Positions 34,301-48,035 are shown, numbered from the stretch's first letter. The stretch: 64,000 nucleotides of DNA from Baylisascaris procyonis (GCA_037389465.1 JAZARR010000273.1:1-64000), one strand, 5' to 3'. Made by a program: numbers and translations. The notes: generated by a model from the sequence alone, not told the origin.

Positions 34301-37300
34301 TTTACCCAAAAAGTGAACGAATTCGTATGTCCCGAAAGCGAGATAATAGGGAATTTCGAGTAAATGCTGTTGCATTTATTCATCAAATACGATAAAACCT
34401 AATGACGAATGTACAATAAAGCAGTCATATAATAAGAATAATAGTAATGATTGCCCACCCATTCAACCACAGACGTCAACAAAGTTTGCTGAAGCGAAAA
34501 GGAAAGACGTGAGACTTCGCCTACTCACACAATGCTAGTGAGGACAAAGATGCGCAAGTTTCAAGAGCAAAGAAAAAGATGATCATATAAACGACAATCA
34601 AAGACACTGCGAAGTGTCCCAAATGACCTGACCTGAATTTTTGCTAACATTTTAATAAACAAGCGTCGGAAACATTCATTGAGGAGAAATGCAGCTTCCT
34701 TCCCTTTCAACCGCTCACATCCTTCTAATACCTCTTAAGAATAATTCATAATTCGTTTTGTTTCCGTTCAACGATAAACGTGAACTAAATAAAAGAGTAC
34801 TGCTGAAAATATAATAACCAAACTCGAGCAGCTTCCATTAATAAATACAAATGCACTCACGCGTATTGCCATCGCAGTCGATAAGATTAGGAAAGGCGCC
34901 ATTCTCCATTAAAATCATACATAATGCTTCATGATTGTTATATGCGGCAACGTGTAAAGGTGTGAATCCTTTTGCCGATGTTGCATTCACTTCCGCACCC
35001 GCCAACAACTATAAATCACTAATTTGGCTTAATGGGAAGTTGAGTGGAGATTTTTCCTACATTTATGCTCTGCAAAATTGCAAATATCAGCGCATACCCG
35101 TGTGGACAAATGTTCAATCTTTCTGAAACATGCTCCAAAAATTGTTGTTATCACCCCTCGCAACCCTCCCCTCCCATCCATCCAAGACATCGCACTATGT
35201 TTCGGAAAATATACTCGCCATTCAAAAAAGTTCTTATAAAAAAACAGACACCTCAGAACACCTTATGAAAACTAAGCAGGAGGGTTGCCCTCCCCAGTTT
35301 CGTGCTTCCAGTTGCGGAATGCAACAGGCACGAGTAACAACGCCCTAAAGCCCTGCTAATATTAGTTTGAAAGAGCGAACAACCGCTTACGAATAATAAA
35401 ATTATTTAAAACGCTAAAAAGTTGAAACTTTTCGTGAAGCAATATTTCTTCCATATTCAATTAAAATTAACAATACTCCTAATGGAAATTTTACATTAAA
35501 AAAGATATATGCATAAAAATGGTTGAACAGAAATGAAGTTAATATTTTTGTTCGGCACACAAACCAACATAGTGCTGCTTCTTATTCGCATGTAACACTG
35601 CAATTCTGTAAATCTCCAAATCAAGATCTGACATACAAAAGCTTCTTAATGAATCTATACTTCTTAGTACTCTATCAATGCGATTATGTGCTTGCCGAAT
35701 TCGGTGCACAACATCAACAGTTTACTTTTATTCCTCCAAAGCATGACTTTGAATATTTGTCTTTGATCGAAGAGCAGTCGATGAGGTGAGCTGATGATGA
35801 GAAGAGAAATATAAATGTCACGATCTTGTTGAAACGAAGGTATAATCGAGGGATGGATTGTGACCGAAGAGCAACTTATAAAACTTGCAGATATATCAGC
35901 GCGGGAGAATGAGAATTTAATCGAGAAGAGATTCATAACCATAGTTTTGGAATAGGCTGGCTTCACCAATGGGTGCGCAGGAAGTGTAAAAAAACAACAT
36001 TTCCACACGCGTTACCGCACTGTTCTTTTCCTCAGACAGCACGCACATTCGCAAAAACAAAAGGCACTTCCCAATTGGCCCTTTGTGTACAGGGGGAAGG
36101 GTGAGAGAGGATGAAGTGCTGGTGATCTCTGAATACGATCGGGAATAGTGACCAGATTACGCATGATCATCTCGTCTCCAGTTTGTGCACATATATGCAA
36201 TGCAGTAACTCGAGAACCGTCTTGTGTGCGCACGTTGACATCCGTCTGTAGCGCTAACAGAAACAGCACAGACTCGAGATCACGATTCTTGACCGCACTG
36301 TGAAGCAAGTTTTCACCGTTGCCATTCATCTACAATACTAACATATATAAAGGTTCATACATGAGGGACTGACAAAATCCTTTCTGGTTTATTGTTGGAA
36401 TTTTCTATATCCCCTACCAAATCAAAATTCTGGACTACACGAACATATAAAAAATTCGCCTCTTCCTTTAGCCTAGACACTTTCTACAAAAGCTGACTGA
36501 CCAAGTTGAGATTATCCTACATTGCACTAAAGTGCATTAAAGCATCTCTCGAACTGGAAGTGAAACTACCGAAGGGGCAGAGAGAAGCGCAGACATTTTT
36601 GCTGAGATGAGTTTCTTTTCCCCGATATACAGATAAATACATCCCATCCAAATCAACTGGCTACCAGGTGCTATAACGTATAATCCTCAACAACTTTAAA
36701 ATACTACCGTACTCACTAGAGCATATGGTCCGCTGTGATAAGCTTAACAGGATCAGTCCAAATATTGTTGGCCACAAATCTTTAGTAAGTGGCTGCCGAC
36801 GTATCTGATAAGACATAACAATCAAACATACTTGCATAACAGCATGCGGTGCCTTTTTGACAATGGCTTCAGCAGCACAATTATAACGGTTTTGCATAGC
36901 GATAACCAAGGCACTCGCACCATAACGATCCTTGAGCAATAATGAGCTTGCATCGCACACTGATAGCATTGCTTCCAGCACAGGCATATTCTGTTCCATG
37001 ACCGCCAGATGCGCCGCATTCGCCCATCTGCATCCTAAAATTACCCTTAACGCAACTGCTATTTATAGAGGTATTATTAATGCAGCGTATGTTCCATCTT
37101 TGTTATGCAATTTTCCTTCTTTGTTTAAGCATCAGTTCAATCATGTAATAACTGATGAAATAAGTGTGAATTATTTGGCTTAAAATTTTCATTTAAAAAA
37201 ATGACGATCGAATACGATTATTTAGAACGGAAAATACTGCTTACGTTCGATAGCAATAGCCGCAATCGTTTATTAATAAGAGAACAAAAATGGGTACCTG

Positions 37301-40300
37301 CATATCGACACTGGCTCCCTTCTTCATAAGCGCCAATGCTACATCAGTCAAATTTCATGCGATACACGCATGTAATGGAGTCTGCTGGTCATCCGTTTCA
37401 CCTTTCTCGTATCCCTTCAACGCATTCACATCACATCCACTATAAGTGCATAGCTCAAATCAAAGCAATTCGCTAACTATTCTATGAGAAACCAATCCTT
37501 CTTGAAAATGCTTATCTGCAATTAATGACTACAACAATCAGATATTTTGTTTTATTTTCTGGTTTGTATTTGCTCGGAAGCAGTCATATGCACATTATGT
37601 CGAGAAGAATCGATTCCTAAGCATATCGAAGATGCCGTTCTCGGCTGGCGCTGATAAGATTCACAAAATTTCCCTTTCAAATTCGTTTGGATTTAAAAAT
37701 GCTCATTTCTCAGATTTATGAACTCTTCAAAACAAAATGCAAATTATCCATCAAAGAATTTGCCTAAAGCAATGCAAATTATCTATTAAAGAATTTGCCC
37801 AAGTAAACTGTATATAAGCACCGCTCTATGTCAATAAATTCATTGGTTGGTTCATTCGTTGGATCATCAACAGCGTGTCTCCGCCACGTTTGGGCGCAAT
37901 CAGCCGGTGATCGAAATTTGGGGGCTCAGAAATGTCCCTAACGAGATTCTACGCCCTGCCAATCCAAGCCCTTGCGAAGAGGCTCCATCACAACATCGAG
38001 ATGGTGCCAAAGTTCGACCTTCAAAGCACAGCAGCTCTCGAAAATTTGCGGGCCTACCTGTCCGACCTCCGTCAGAAGTATCGCTTATGGTCACGCACTC
38101 TTTATTTATTTATTTATTTCAATCAACATAGCATTCATTACGAATGAAGGTCTCTTCATATCGCTTCCACTTGTCCCGAATCAATGCTTCTCTGATCCAG
38201 TTGGTTCCTGCGGTCTTTTTTAAAGAATCGCTCCACCTCACTGCAGGTCGGCCTCTATTTCTTTTGTCAATCCGTGGTGTCCATTCTGTTATTCGCTTCA
38301 CCCAGTCGTCATTTTTCACTGCGGATATCTTCGCCGCCCATCTAAATTTCCTCATTCCGGCCTCGGTCACCCAATCCTTTACCTTTGTTACACCTCGAAG
38401 CCATTCGTTGGTTTTTCTCTCCACTAATTTGATTCCTGTCATGATTCTTTCCATTCTTCTTTCTGCCACCGCTAGCAGCTTGCGCACTGTTTTAGTTGTT
38501 ACCCATGTTTCAGAACCGTTGGGAACTGTTGGCATCACGCTTTTTTCGAACAGTTTCCCCTTGAGACTCATCGGTACTTTTTTCTCACGATAGAAGTCTT
38601 TATTCTTAAAAAATGCTTTCCAGCCTTGTTTGATCCTGCGTCGTACATCTGCTTCCATTCCTCCGCTCATTGTTACACATCTGCCCAAGTAAATAAATTC
38701 ATTTACACTTTCAATCTTCTCTCCTCTTACAACGATTGCCGACTTCAGCTCTCTGTTGCTCATCAGCTTCGTTTTGGAGGTGTTTAATCGTAAGCCAACT
38801 GCTCCACTTCTCACCCCGAGTTCTCTGACCATTTTCTTTAATTGGTTGAAGTTGTGAGATATCAAGACTACGTCGTCTGCGAACCTCAAGTGCGAAATTC
38901 TTTTCCCGTCTACGTTCACGCCCTTGTTTTGCCAGTCTATCTCGTCGAACACGAGCTGTAGAGCTGCGTTGAACAGCAGCGGAGATACGCAGTCTCCCTG
39001 CCGTACTCCTCTCTTTACCTGTATTGGTATTTGCCTTTCATGCACGAAAATTGTAGTTGTCGATTTACGTTGGATTTCTTGAAGGATGGAAATTATTGAA
39101 GGGTGTATCGAGGCACTTTCCAAAGACTTCCACAGAGCGGCGTGTTCGACAGAATAGAAGGCCTTTTCGTAGTCTACAAACAGCAAGTAAAGGGGCAAGT
39201 TGTACTCTTTGGTTTTCTCGATAAGCATGGTGAGCACATGGATTTGGTCGATTGTTGACTTGCCCGGCCTGAAGCCTGCTTGCTCGATATCTTGCTTCTC
39301 TTCAATTTGTTGCTGCAATCTTTTGCATAAAACTTTCGAGAAACACTTTGAGATTGTTGGTAGGAGTGATATAGGGCGATAGTTTCTGATATTATTTAGA
39401 TTGCCCTTCTTCGGCAACAGAATTGTTTTTGAGAAGGCAAAATCTTCAGGGATGTGTTGATGTTCGATGTATTGACCACCCTTTTTGTTGGTGGGTGTGT
39501 GTAGTGTGTATGTGTGCGATGATGTGTAAAGGTGGTCAATAATTAGATTATATATGTTAGTTTGTCCCCAAAGATTCGTGAACAAACAATAGAGAACGAA
39601 TAAGACAAAGGAAAATTACGGATTAACAAATTGGCCTACGTTACTGTTGCTGTCCGATGTCGACTGAGCTGCTGCTCGCTTCTCGGTACCCGCTTTTGTC
39701 ACTTCCGAGTTGACGTGTGCGTTTCTGATCCACCGTCGACCTGTCTCTTTGCCACTGGTGTCGATCTAACCACAATCGCCGCTGGAGTCGACGATTCTGA
39801 CCACTGAGCTCCCTTCTGTGACCCGTCTAGTTGTCGCGACACTCCGGTTTAATGACGCCTTCCGCTCGCCAATGATCACCTTTTGGGATTCTGTCAGTTA
39901 CCCAAGAATACTTCACGTTGAGGTGGCTGCTCTTAGAATACCAATATCAGATGCTGTTGGTGCAACCGCCTTGTGCACCTTTCCACTGCTGTGTGAGCCA
40001 CGCCTCAATCTCAAACTTGGGTAATTAAACCTTTATTCGCATTTAAACAATCAAAACGCGACGCAAAAACATTTACATATCAACAGTAAAGGATAATATG
40101 ATAGTAGGTTAACATGTGATTAAGTAAACTCATATATGGTTATAAGACAAGTACGTAATGTTATAACTTCTTATAACCCGACGGAAAGAACATGCATACT
40201 TATTAGTATAACTCAACGAAAAGAATACGCATACTCATTAGTAAATCACATAACTGATGCTGAGTAGAATTATAACATTACACTTAAGCGAACTCAAGTA

Positions 40301-43300
40301 CAATTATCTCCCACGTACGTAATGTTATAATACCTTATAAGCCGACGGAAAGAATACACATACTTATTCATAAGCAAAAACGTTGAGCGCACAACACCGA
40401 TTCACGTTACACATTGTACAGTTACCGAAACTTTGGGGTTTGTTTATATAGCCTTCCTGCTGACATCTTCTTGAAGCTTATGGTCCGCCCCTTCTTTGTG
40501 CCATTAGTTGAGTTGACAATTAACATTGTTCATGGGATGACTTGATCCGCATGTCCTCATGCCCTTTTGAGAAACAAAGCGTTCCCATGCCTTGTGAGCT
40601 TCCCACGCGCGTTGCCCTCTCTTTGAGCTCAACACTTCTGAGTGGCCGACTAACAATCTCACTTTCATAATCCATTTGCACTACTTCGTTTCTCATAACT
40701 TTCTCACGTCCGCAAAATTAACTTTTGGAGCTTTAATCATCTTTCACTTTATTTATTTCTACGCACTCATTCACTCGCGCGAAGCCGCGACATTCGATCA
40801 TGTTGTTGAAGAGACTTTTCAGCGGTGTTATTAATAGTTCCTTCCCGAGTTTCAGCATGTCGCCAGTTAATCCATCGATACCTGGCGCCTTCCCGTTTTT
40901 CACGCTTTTGATCGCGTTTCTTATTTCTGGGTCGATGATTTGTAGAAATGGTTCATCGCTGTTCCTTGCAACAAACGTGCAATCGGTCTCTCCTCCATAC
41001 AGTTTCGTATAGAATTCCTGAATGATTTTATCAATTTCTTGCGTTTCTGTCGTGAGTGATCCGTCACTTTTCCTCAGCTCAATTATTCTTTTCTTGTTGT
41101 CAACTAGCGAACTTCTCGCCCTCTTTAATTTACCGCTAGCAGCAGCTTGCTTCATTATATTCAGATATTTCTGATAACGGTTTTCGCATATCTTCTTTTT
41201 GATTAGCTTATTAAGTTCGCAGAATTCCAGGTTAGTTCGAAAATTAGCATCTCGTCTCCTCTTTCTTCTTTTTTCAAGCAGTACTTTTATTTCTTCCGTA
41301 AGAGGCGATGTTTTTGGCCTTGTCGTCGTAGCCATTTGCGCGGCTTGGCTGATTTTTGTAGTAATATTTGCATAGGTCGGCTCGCTCTCTGTTAAATTGG
41401 ACTGTTGCAATGCGTATCTATATAAATTTGCGTCGAAAAACCTTTCAGTGCTTTTCTTCCTTTGTCGTCTGGCCCATAAACGTTTATCCTTTAGCTTAAG
41501 TTTTGCTCTAACTAGGCGGTGGTCGCTGCCTGTCTGGAGGTGGCTCAATACTTCGGTGTCTTTGACGATTATTGTCTTGTTCACCAAGATGTGGTCTATT
41601 TCGTTTTTTGCATCGCCGCTGGGGCTTCTCCAGGTCCATTTTTTACCACGTCTTTTTTTAAAAAACGTATTGGTAACTTTCATCCCGTTGTTTTCGCAAA
41701 AATCAACTAGTTGTTGTCCGCGTGGATTCCGCGCTCCTAGTCCAAAATTTCCGACTGACTGCTCTCCCGGTGTTCGTGTTCCAACTATAGCGTTAAAATC
41801 GCCCATTATAACGGTGAATGTAGATCGCTCTCCATTAACTACCTCAGTCAGATCATCCAATATTTGGGTATATTCTTCATCAGTTTGATCTCCGTGAGGT
41901 GCATATATTTGATTAGTCGCATGTTCGTTTTCCTATTGATCTTAACTTTGATTTGCGCAATTCTTGTACAGTGAGAGGAGAATGACAATATTTTAGCTTT
42001 CCAATCTTTCGAAACATAAAATCCGACTCCACCTCGCGATGATTCTGGATGATTGGTAGTTAATGGAGAGCGATGCTAATTTTCGAACTAACCTGGAATT
42101 CGTGCAACTGATTCATCCTCTCCCCGATAAAACAAACAGTTACCGTTTGGCCGGTCGACGGCCCCTTTGCCTTTCCTTCTTACTTCTGCTAGGCCGATTA
42201 CATCGAAATTGATTTTAGTTGCCTCTTCTTCCAGTTCTTCCAACCGTTCATTCGATAGCAGCGTCCTTGCATTATACTTACATAGGTTAAACATGGTAGC
42301 GTGAAGGTTAGGGCTTAGACTCGCCTCCTGCCCGCTGGATGCTGGCGAGTCGATTCACCGTTGTTCCTCGAACGATGGTCGGAGCTTACTTGCAGCCGAC
42401 CGCGCGACAGCCAATGTTGAACGGAGAATCCGGTCACGCACTCTCACATGCCAAATCGACGAAATATCTGCACTCGACCAAGCCTGGAGGAAGGCCTTGG
42501 GCAAAGCCAACAAGCAGATCAAGAAGCGTATTGTTATGCAATCATCGATCCAGCCGGCTTCTTTTCACGTGTGGCGGAAGCTCGCGATCTCCTCGACCAA
42601 ATCGACGCAAATTTAACGAATACTGACTCCACGCTTTCTACATCAGCTGGCGAGAATCTCAGTACGGCCGACTCTCCCGACTCTCCTGCCGCTGTTTCTC
42701 CCTCATCCGCACGTGTCTCTTCAACTACAAACGCTCCAAGTCTACGATTGCCTCAGTTGGAACTACTCCATTTTCGAGGAGACTTGTTACTGTGGCCCAC
42801 GTTTTGGGCCTCATTCCAACACTCAGTCGACGAAGCTCCTATTCCGACGGTACACAAGCTATTGTACCTTCCCAGTACCCTTGAGGGTGAAGCGGCTCGA
42901 ACCGTTGCCGGATACGCACTCAACGAGAACAATTACTCAGTTATCAAAGAGGCATTAATGCAGCGCTATGGCAATCTCAACGCACTTCGTCGTGCCCTGC
43001 ATTTACAGCTAGAAACACTCAAACCAATGGAACGGAATTCCTTCAACGACAATGCGAACGCAATTCTCACGATAGTGCGCCAATTGAAGGAGATGGGAGA
43101 GCAAATCAACAATCCTCTCCTCCAGACAATAATCGAGATCAAGCTGTCAAATTCCATTTTGATGGAAATATACAAAGAAAAGGAGCGTAATCCGGGATGG
43201 AATGTCGAATCCTTATGCTCGTATCTGCAAACAACACTTCGAATTTAGGAGCAGCTCAAATGGTCACAAGATCGCTCAATTAAACGAAAGGCTGACGAAG

Positions 43301-46300
43301 CAACCTCGACCAGAGGAAAGGCTGAGAAAGCATCAGCCTTTACTTCAATTCAGAAAAGTCAACCTCAAATTAGCCCAAATCGCAAGGGTCGACAACAAAG
43401 CCTCATACGTAGAAAGGAAGTACCGCCATGTCCGTTCTGCAACTCTCAACATTGGGCTGCCTCGTGTACTCGGTTTCAAGATCTCGAAGGGCGCAAGAAT
43501 CGCGCAAAGAAACTCAAACTTTGTCTTCGCTGCCTCCGCGAGGGTCATCACGCCGAAAGTTGTGCATTTCGACGACCGTGTTATTACTGCCGAAGTGGCA
43601 ATCATCATCAAGCGCTTTGCACTTCTAAAACAAAGCGCAGCGAATTCAAGGATTCCCCAGTGCTTAATGTCGCCGAAGAAAATAGTCAGCAGACTACTGA
43701 CTCCATTCAAGCCAGTCATGCGACACTCGATCGAAGTTTATGCACTGAGAATACTTCAGACAACAAGGAACAGGTTTTTTTTGCTTACGGCTACAGCAAA
43801 AAACCGTTCGATAATCCGGCTTGGTGATGAGGAATCAACACATTCGGCTGTATCGTCTAACCGCAGTCAGTCTTCTCTGGGAAGCGAAAGCGCTTCAACA
43901 GCTCCAGCTTCCTCTCCGATTTCTCCGCATGACTCATTCCATCGGCCAATTAATGATGAGATGGCGACATTACGTCGATCCAAGTTTTCAACACTGCGCA
44001 CAACAAAGTTGATACCAAAGGAGAAGTTAACTGCCAATAAGTTGGACGTACGTGCCAAACAAGCGCAAACAAATCACGCATTGTTGCGGAGGCATCATGA
44101 GCAAGCAAAGGATCTTGAAAGTGGGCGGTTGAATGAATGTCAGCCTATGGAGGAAAAACATATGGAAGCGAAACATGGAGCGGAGACCAGCAACCAGATG
44201 CAGTACAATCAACGCGTTCAGGACGAATTGCTCAAAAAGCATGCACTACTGTCCAAACAGCAACCCAAAGAACCCAAGGCAGAGGAGTTGATAATTAAGC
44301 AGTATCGACAAGCGGTCAAAACGCAGTTGAGGCAAAGCAAGGTCTTACAGGCAGACTTCTCCATTCGATTCCCAAGGAACACTATCGAGATATGATAGCG
44401 AAGTTGAAGAACAGGAACAAGAAAAAAAGAAGAAGAGCAACCAAAACCAACTAAATCGTCCTAAAGTGGAATCGATACAACCAGAAAAGGAAGAAGAAGA
44501 GGAAAAAAGGAAGAAGCTGGAAACGAAGACAAAGAAGAGAAAGAAATGGGAAAGGTCAAGAATAAACGAGAAAAATTTTCTCTCCTCTAAAGGATCGATT
44601 CTCCGAAAAACCAGAACGATGCAAACGACAAAACCTTCGGCGGGGAGTGTCGAGAAGAATCGATTCCTAAGCATATCGAAGATGCCGTTCTCGGCTGGCG
44701 CTGATAAGATTCATAAAATTTCCCTTTCAAAGTCATTTGGATTTAGAAATGCTCATTTCTCAGATTTATGAACCCTTCAAAACAAAATGCAAATTATCCA
44801 TCAAAGAATTTGCCTAAAGCAATGCAAATTATCTATTAAAGAATTTGCCCAAGTAAACTGTATATAAGCACCACTTTATGTCAATAAATTCATTGGTTGG
44901 TTCATTCGCTGGATCATCAACATCGCGTCTTCGCCACACATTATTCATATTCACGAGCCGTGCACGCACTACGTACACACAGACACATGAATATGTGAGC
45001 ACAGACAAGCAAACATTCAGACACTGAGATGAGACGACGTCTGCGATTAGGTCAGTACCGAAAAAGACACCATTAAGAGAGACCTAGCATGATGCAAAGG
45101 ACGGGAAAACAGAAAAGGCGGCGACATTACTGCGCCATACTCCATCTTTCATGCAAATTGTTTATGAAAAATGGCTGTCTAAAACTGAACTCACAACCCA
45201 AGATCAACCACAGTTGAGGAAATATCACTGATTCTCATCTAAAAGAAACGCATAAGGGCACCTCTCTCAACTTTAGAATTTCTGGATAATTTCCACATAT
45301 CTCTGTTATTTCAAAGGCTTATATTTCAACATGCTTGCACATAAAAAAACTTTTATCGCTTTATGAGTAGCTTTAGCAACACCATACTTTTCGATTGGAA
45401 ATATGGCTGCATTCGACAGACTCAGATCGATCGCCTTATGAAGGAAGGTTTGTGTATATCTTTGGTCATCAACGTAAGCCCATCCATTTGTATCACAACC
45501 ATGTTCTGTTAATACGGCAGCCACATCGAACGATCCTGAAAACAGCAGAGAATATCGCTAAGCTTATATCAAGCACTGCATTTATACAGAACATAGACTT
45601 ACGAATGTCAACACCAGAGGAAACATTTTCCACAAGTTTCGAATCCACAAGAGAAACACGAACAAAATCCACAAGAGAAACATTTTCACTAGTTTCGAAT
45701 AAAATCCTTATTCAACTGAAAGGCAGAAAGCACCCGACCATCGCCAAGAAACTTTGATAGATAATAGAAAGACGGCCGCCTCATCGTTTTTAGCCACAAT
45801 TGTCCGAAGAAGAAGTGGAACTCCGTTGCCGTCCTTCTCACTGATATCAGCTCCGACCCTCAAAAGCTTGGAACTCCGTTGCCGTCCTTCTCACTGTATC
45901 AGCTCCGACCCTCAAAAGCTCCTCAGCTGCGAGCAGATGGCCAATCAATATTGCTCGTGCTAGTGGTGTATCCTCATTCGAGCCAGTAGTCGAAAAATGC
46001 AACGCTGAAATTTTTACTTCTAACCATATCCAACTCAAAAAAATCACCAGCGCTGGTCAAGAAACGAGGAAAGATCGATGGTATAAGAGAAACAGAGAGA
46101 GAGAGAGAGCGAGTAGAAGAGGGAAACGAAGGAGGGAAGAAGAAGTGAAAATTTGCACATATACCAAGTGCCATGAAAGCGAAACTTAAACATTGTGATG
46201 TGTGCAGTTTACTTTCAGTTTAATAACAGGTGGCCTTATTCAAGAAAAGAGCTTTATTATGGAAGTGGTAATAATTTAACAGCTCTTTCCTTTATTTCTC

Positions 46301-47700
46301 CACAGGAACTGAGAAGTTTACAGGAAGCTATTTCAAAAATCGTTTTGCCAAAAAAACTGAGCTGTTGAGCTGAAAGCATTTCTTCTTAAACCTAAGTAAT
46401 GGAAACAAGAAATCCCCAATTTTATGAGCGAAAACAAAAAAAAAAGCGAAAAGTTAAAAAGGGTATTCTTTATTGTTACAATTTTCCTTTCTTTTTATTG
46501 TTATCCGTCTTTCCTTAAATTTCATCATTAACCTCAGGCAGACCTCTCAAATAGCTATAACCGTCCAGTGGTCAGTACCAATGATGTCACCGTACCAAGA
46601 AGTATCATAATTTCCATACAGCACTCGCACTTATGCCAAGCAGTATCTTATCAAATTAAAATCCACGAGTGGAGTATAAGTATCCTCCACTTTTACCGCC
46701 CACTTTTCGCGGGCGGCATAAGTGTCATACAATACTAACTTTTTAAGAGGAAGTAAAAGTAGCTGGTTCCACTTTTTCATTGTACTTAAAATGTACTTCA
46801 TCCAGGAGAGATTCTGAAAAGCGTTACTGCGTTTTTCTAGCCTCAGTTTTGAGCACTGGATTCTTACATGTTTCTGTTACTGAATTTTGAGAGCGAAGTA
46901 TGATTCCGGAAATTGAGGCTGATTTTTCTATCTTAAACATTCAACAAAGCCAATCGGGGTAAAGAATTGTCTTATAGTGCCAAGTTTGTTTTTCACTCAT
47001 TAAAAGTTATCCTTTTTTTGTTACTTTTGTGATTACAGCTATAGTATCATTAAACGCAAACAAGAGTTGGAAGATCCATCCTGCTACATTTTATCGGAAG
47101 AAAACGATCGCCTCCCTACGAAACCAACTCGTTGTGCGGTCGTAGCCGGGTCCCTGTATCGTCTCAAACTGCGAGCGAATAGCTTGACAGACTTGGATTC
47201 TGTTGCTTATCACTTGAATCGTCCATTTCTGCAGGCGGTTTAATTCTTTCTTACTTATGTCGCCAATGCTTAGCTTGCCTCTGAACTGATTTGTCGGGTA
47301 AGGTACACTAACCGCTTGCCATTACTTTTAAGGGAAGCAGCAGAAAGAGGAAAAGGTGACGGAAGATTTGAACGGTTTAGCAGCCACTGCTGACTTAGAG
47401 AGCATTTCTAAAAATTGACAAAGATGCAAACTGATCCGTGCACAGAATAGCATGTTCTGAAGGGGATGGAAGGAAACTCTTCTCGTACTGTCCCTTGAAA
47501 GATGTAATGTGATTCGCTGTAACCAATCCATGGTGATGGTTTTCTTTTTTTCGGATGTTGATTTTGGTTCGATCACGTTGTGCCTATGCTGTGAAGCACG
47601 TGGAAATGATGCAAATGAAAGAAGCATGAGCACGTGATGAAAGCAGATTTGCTGTCCATTGCAGGTCGCTCACACAACCCGTCCCCATTCCCTCTCCCCC

Positions 47701-47755
<55 letters not shown>

Positions 47756-47952
47756 CACACACGTAAACGAATAAGGGCCGAAACGTGTACACCTTTCAAG
47801 TCCTTGTTCCTTTCTCTGGATATCCTTTTTACAAATACGATCTATTTTCACTACTTTCTTGTCCATTTATTTTATTTTATTTTGCATTTATAGTTTTTAA
47901 ATAATCTCACGTTTTTAATTTATGATGCATTCATAGTTTTAAATAATTAAAT

Positions 47953-47988
<36 letters not shown>

Positions 47989-48002
47989 CAAAACTAGTTG
48001 AC

Positions 48003-48035
<33 letters not shown>

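Larger units (their letters stand above)
38101..42431 (-). mobile_element. RTE-type LINE inserted in BEL copy 2
   Basis: Flanked by the 12-bp direct repeat GGTCACGCACTC (38,089-38,100 and 42,432-42,443). On the minus strand: a 5' untranslated region, an AP endonuclease (42,088-42,294 then 40,733-41,860), reverse transcriptase (38,119-39,480), and an AAATAAAT tail at 38,101-38,120. Single-ORF architecture with short tandem-repeat tail fits the RTE clade. Coding is broken by a small rearrangement near 42.07 kb and by about 1.25 kb of foreign sequence at 39.48-40.77 kb. Confidence 0.9.
37932..43700 (+). pseudogene. gag of BEL copy 2, split by the LINE
   Basis: Starts at ATG 37,932 (MSLTRFYALPIQAL) and is cut after RLWSRT at 38,100. 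It resumes after the LINE at 42,444, with a frame change before IDPAGFFSRVAEARDLLDQ. The main block matches BEL Gag: LPQLELLHFRGDLLLWPTFWASF, YLPSTLEGEA, GYALNENNY, EALMQRYGN. A TAG at 43,246-43,248 interrupts the frame, which continues into three zinc knuckles (CPFCNSQHWAASC, CLRCLREGHHAESC, CYYCRSGNHHQALC). It is therefore non-functional unless suppressed. No protease follows. Confidence 0.8.
37598..44936 (+). mobile_element. BEL/Pao element copy 2, complete ends, no pol
   Basis: Two 289-bp LTRs (37,598-37,886 and 44,648-44,936) bounded by TG...CCA. Target duplication CACATTA (37,591-37,597 and 44,937-44,943), or CATTA if the LTR ends two bases later. By eye the LTRs differ at about 11 positions, mostly transitions. 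Inside: gag start, a 4.3-kb LINE inserted on the opposite strand, the rest of gag with zinc knuckles, then K/E/Q-rich sequence and an envelope-tail remnant; protease, RT, RNase H and integrase are gone. The element lies in the ANKFY1 intron between exons 45,388 and 37,439, opposite in strand to the gene. Confidence 0.93.

Noticed and set aside
43202..43740. First half of the 397-residue plus-strand frame
   Set aside because: Shadow of the gag zinc-knuckle region, which reads CCHC motifs in the neighbouring frame.
44345..44674. Ser/Phe-rich minus-strand 109-residue frame
   Set aside because: Complement of the Lys/Glu-rich tract of BEL copy 2.
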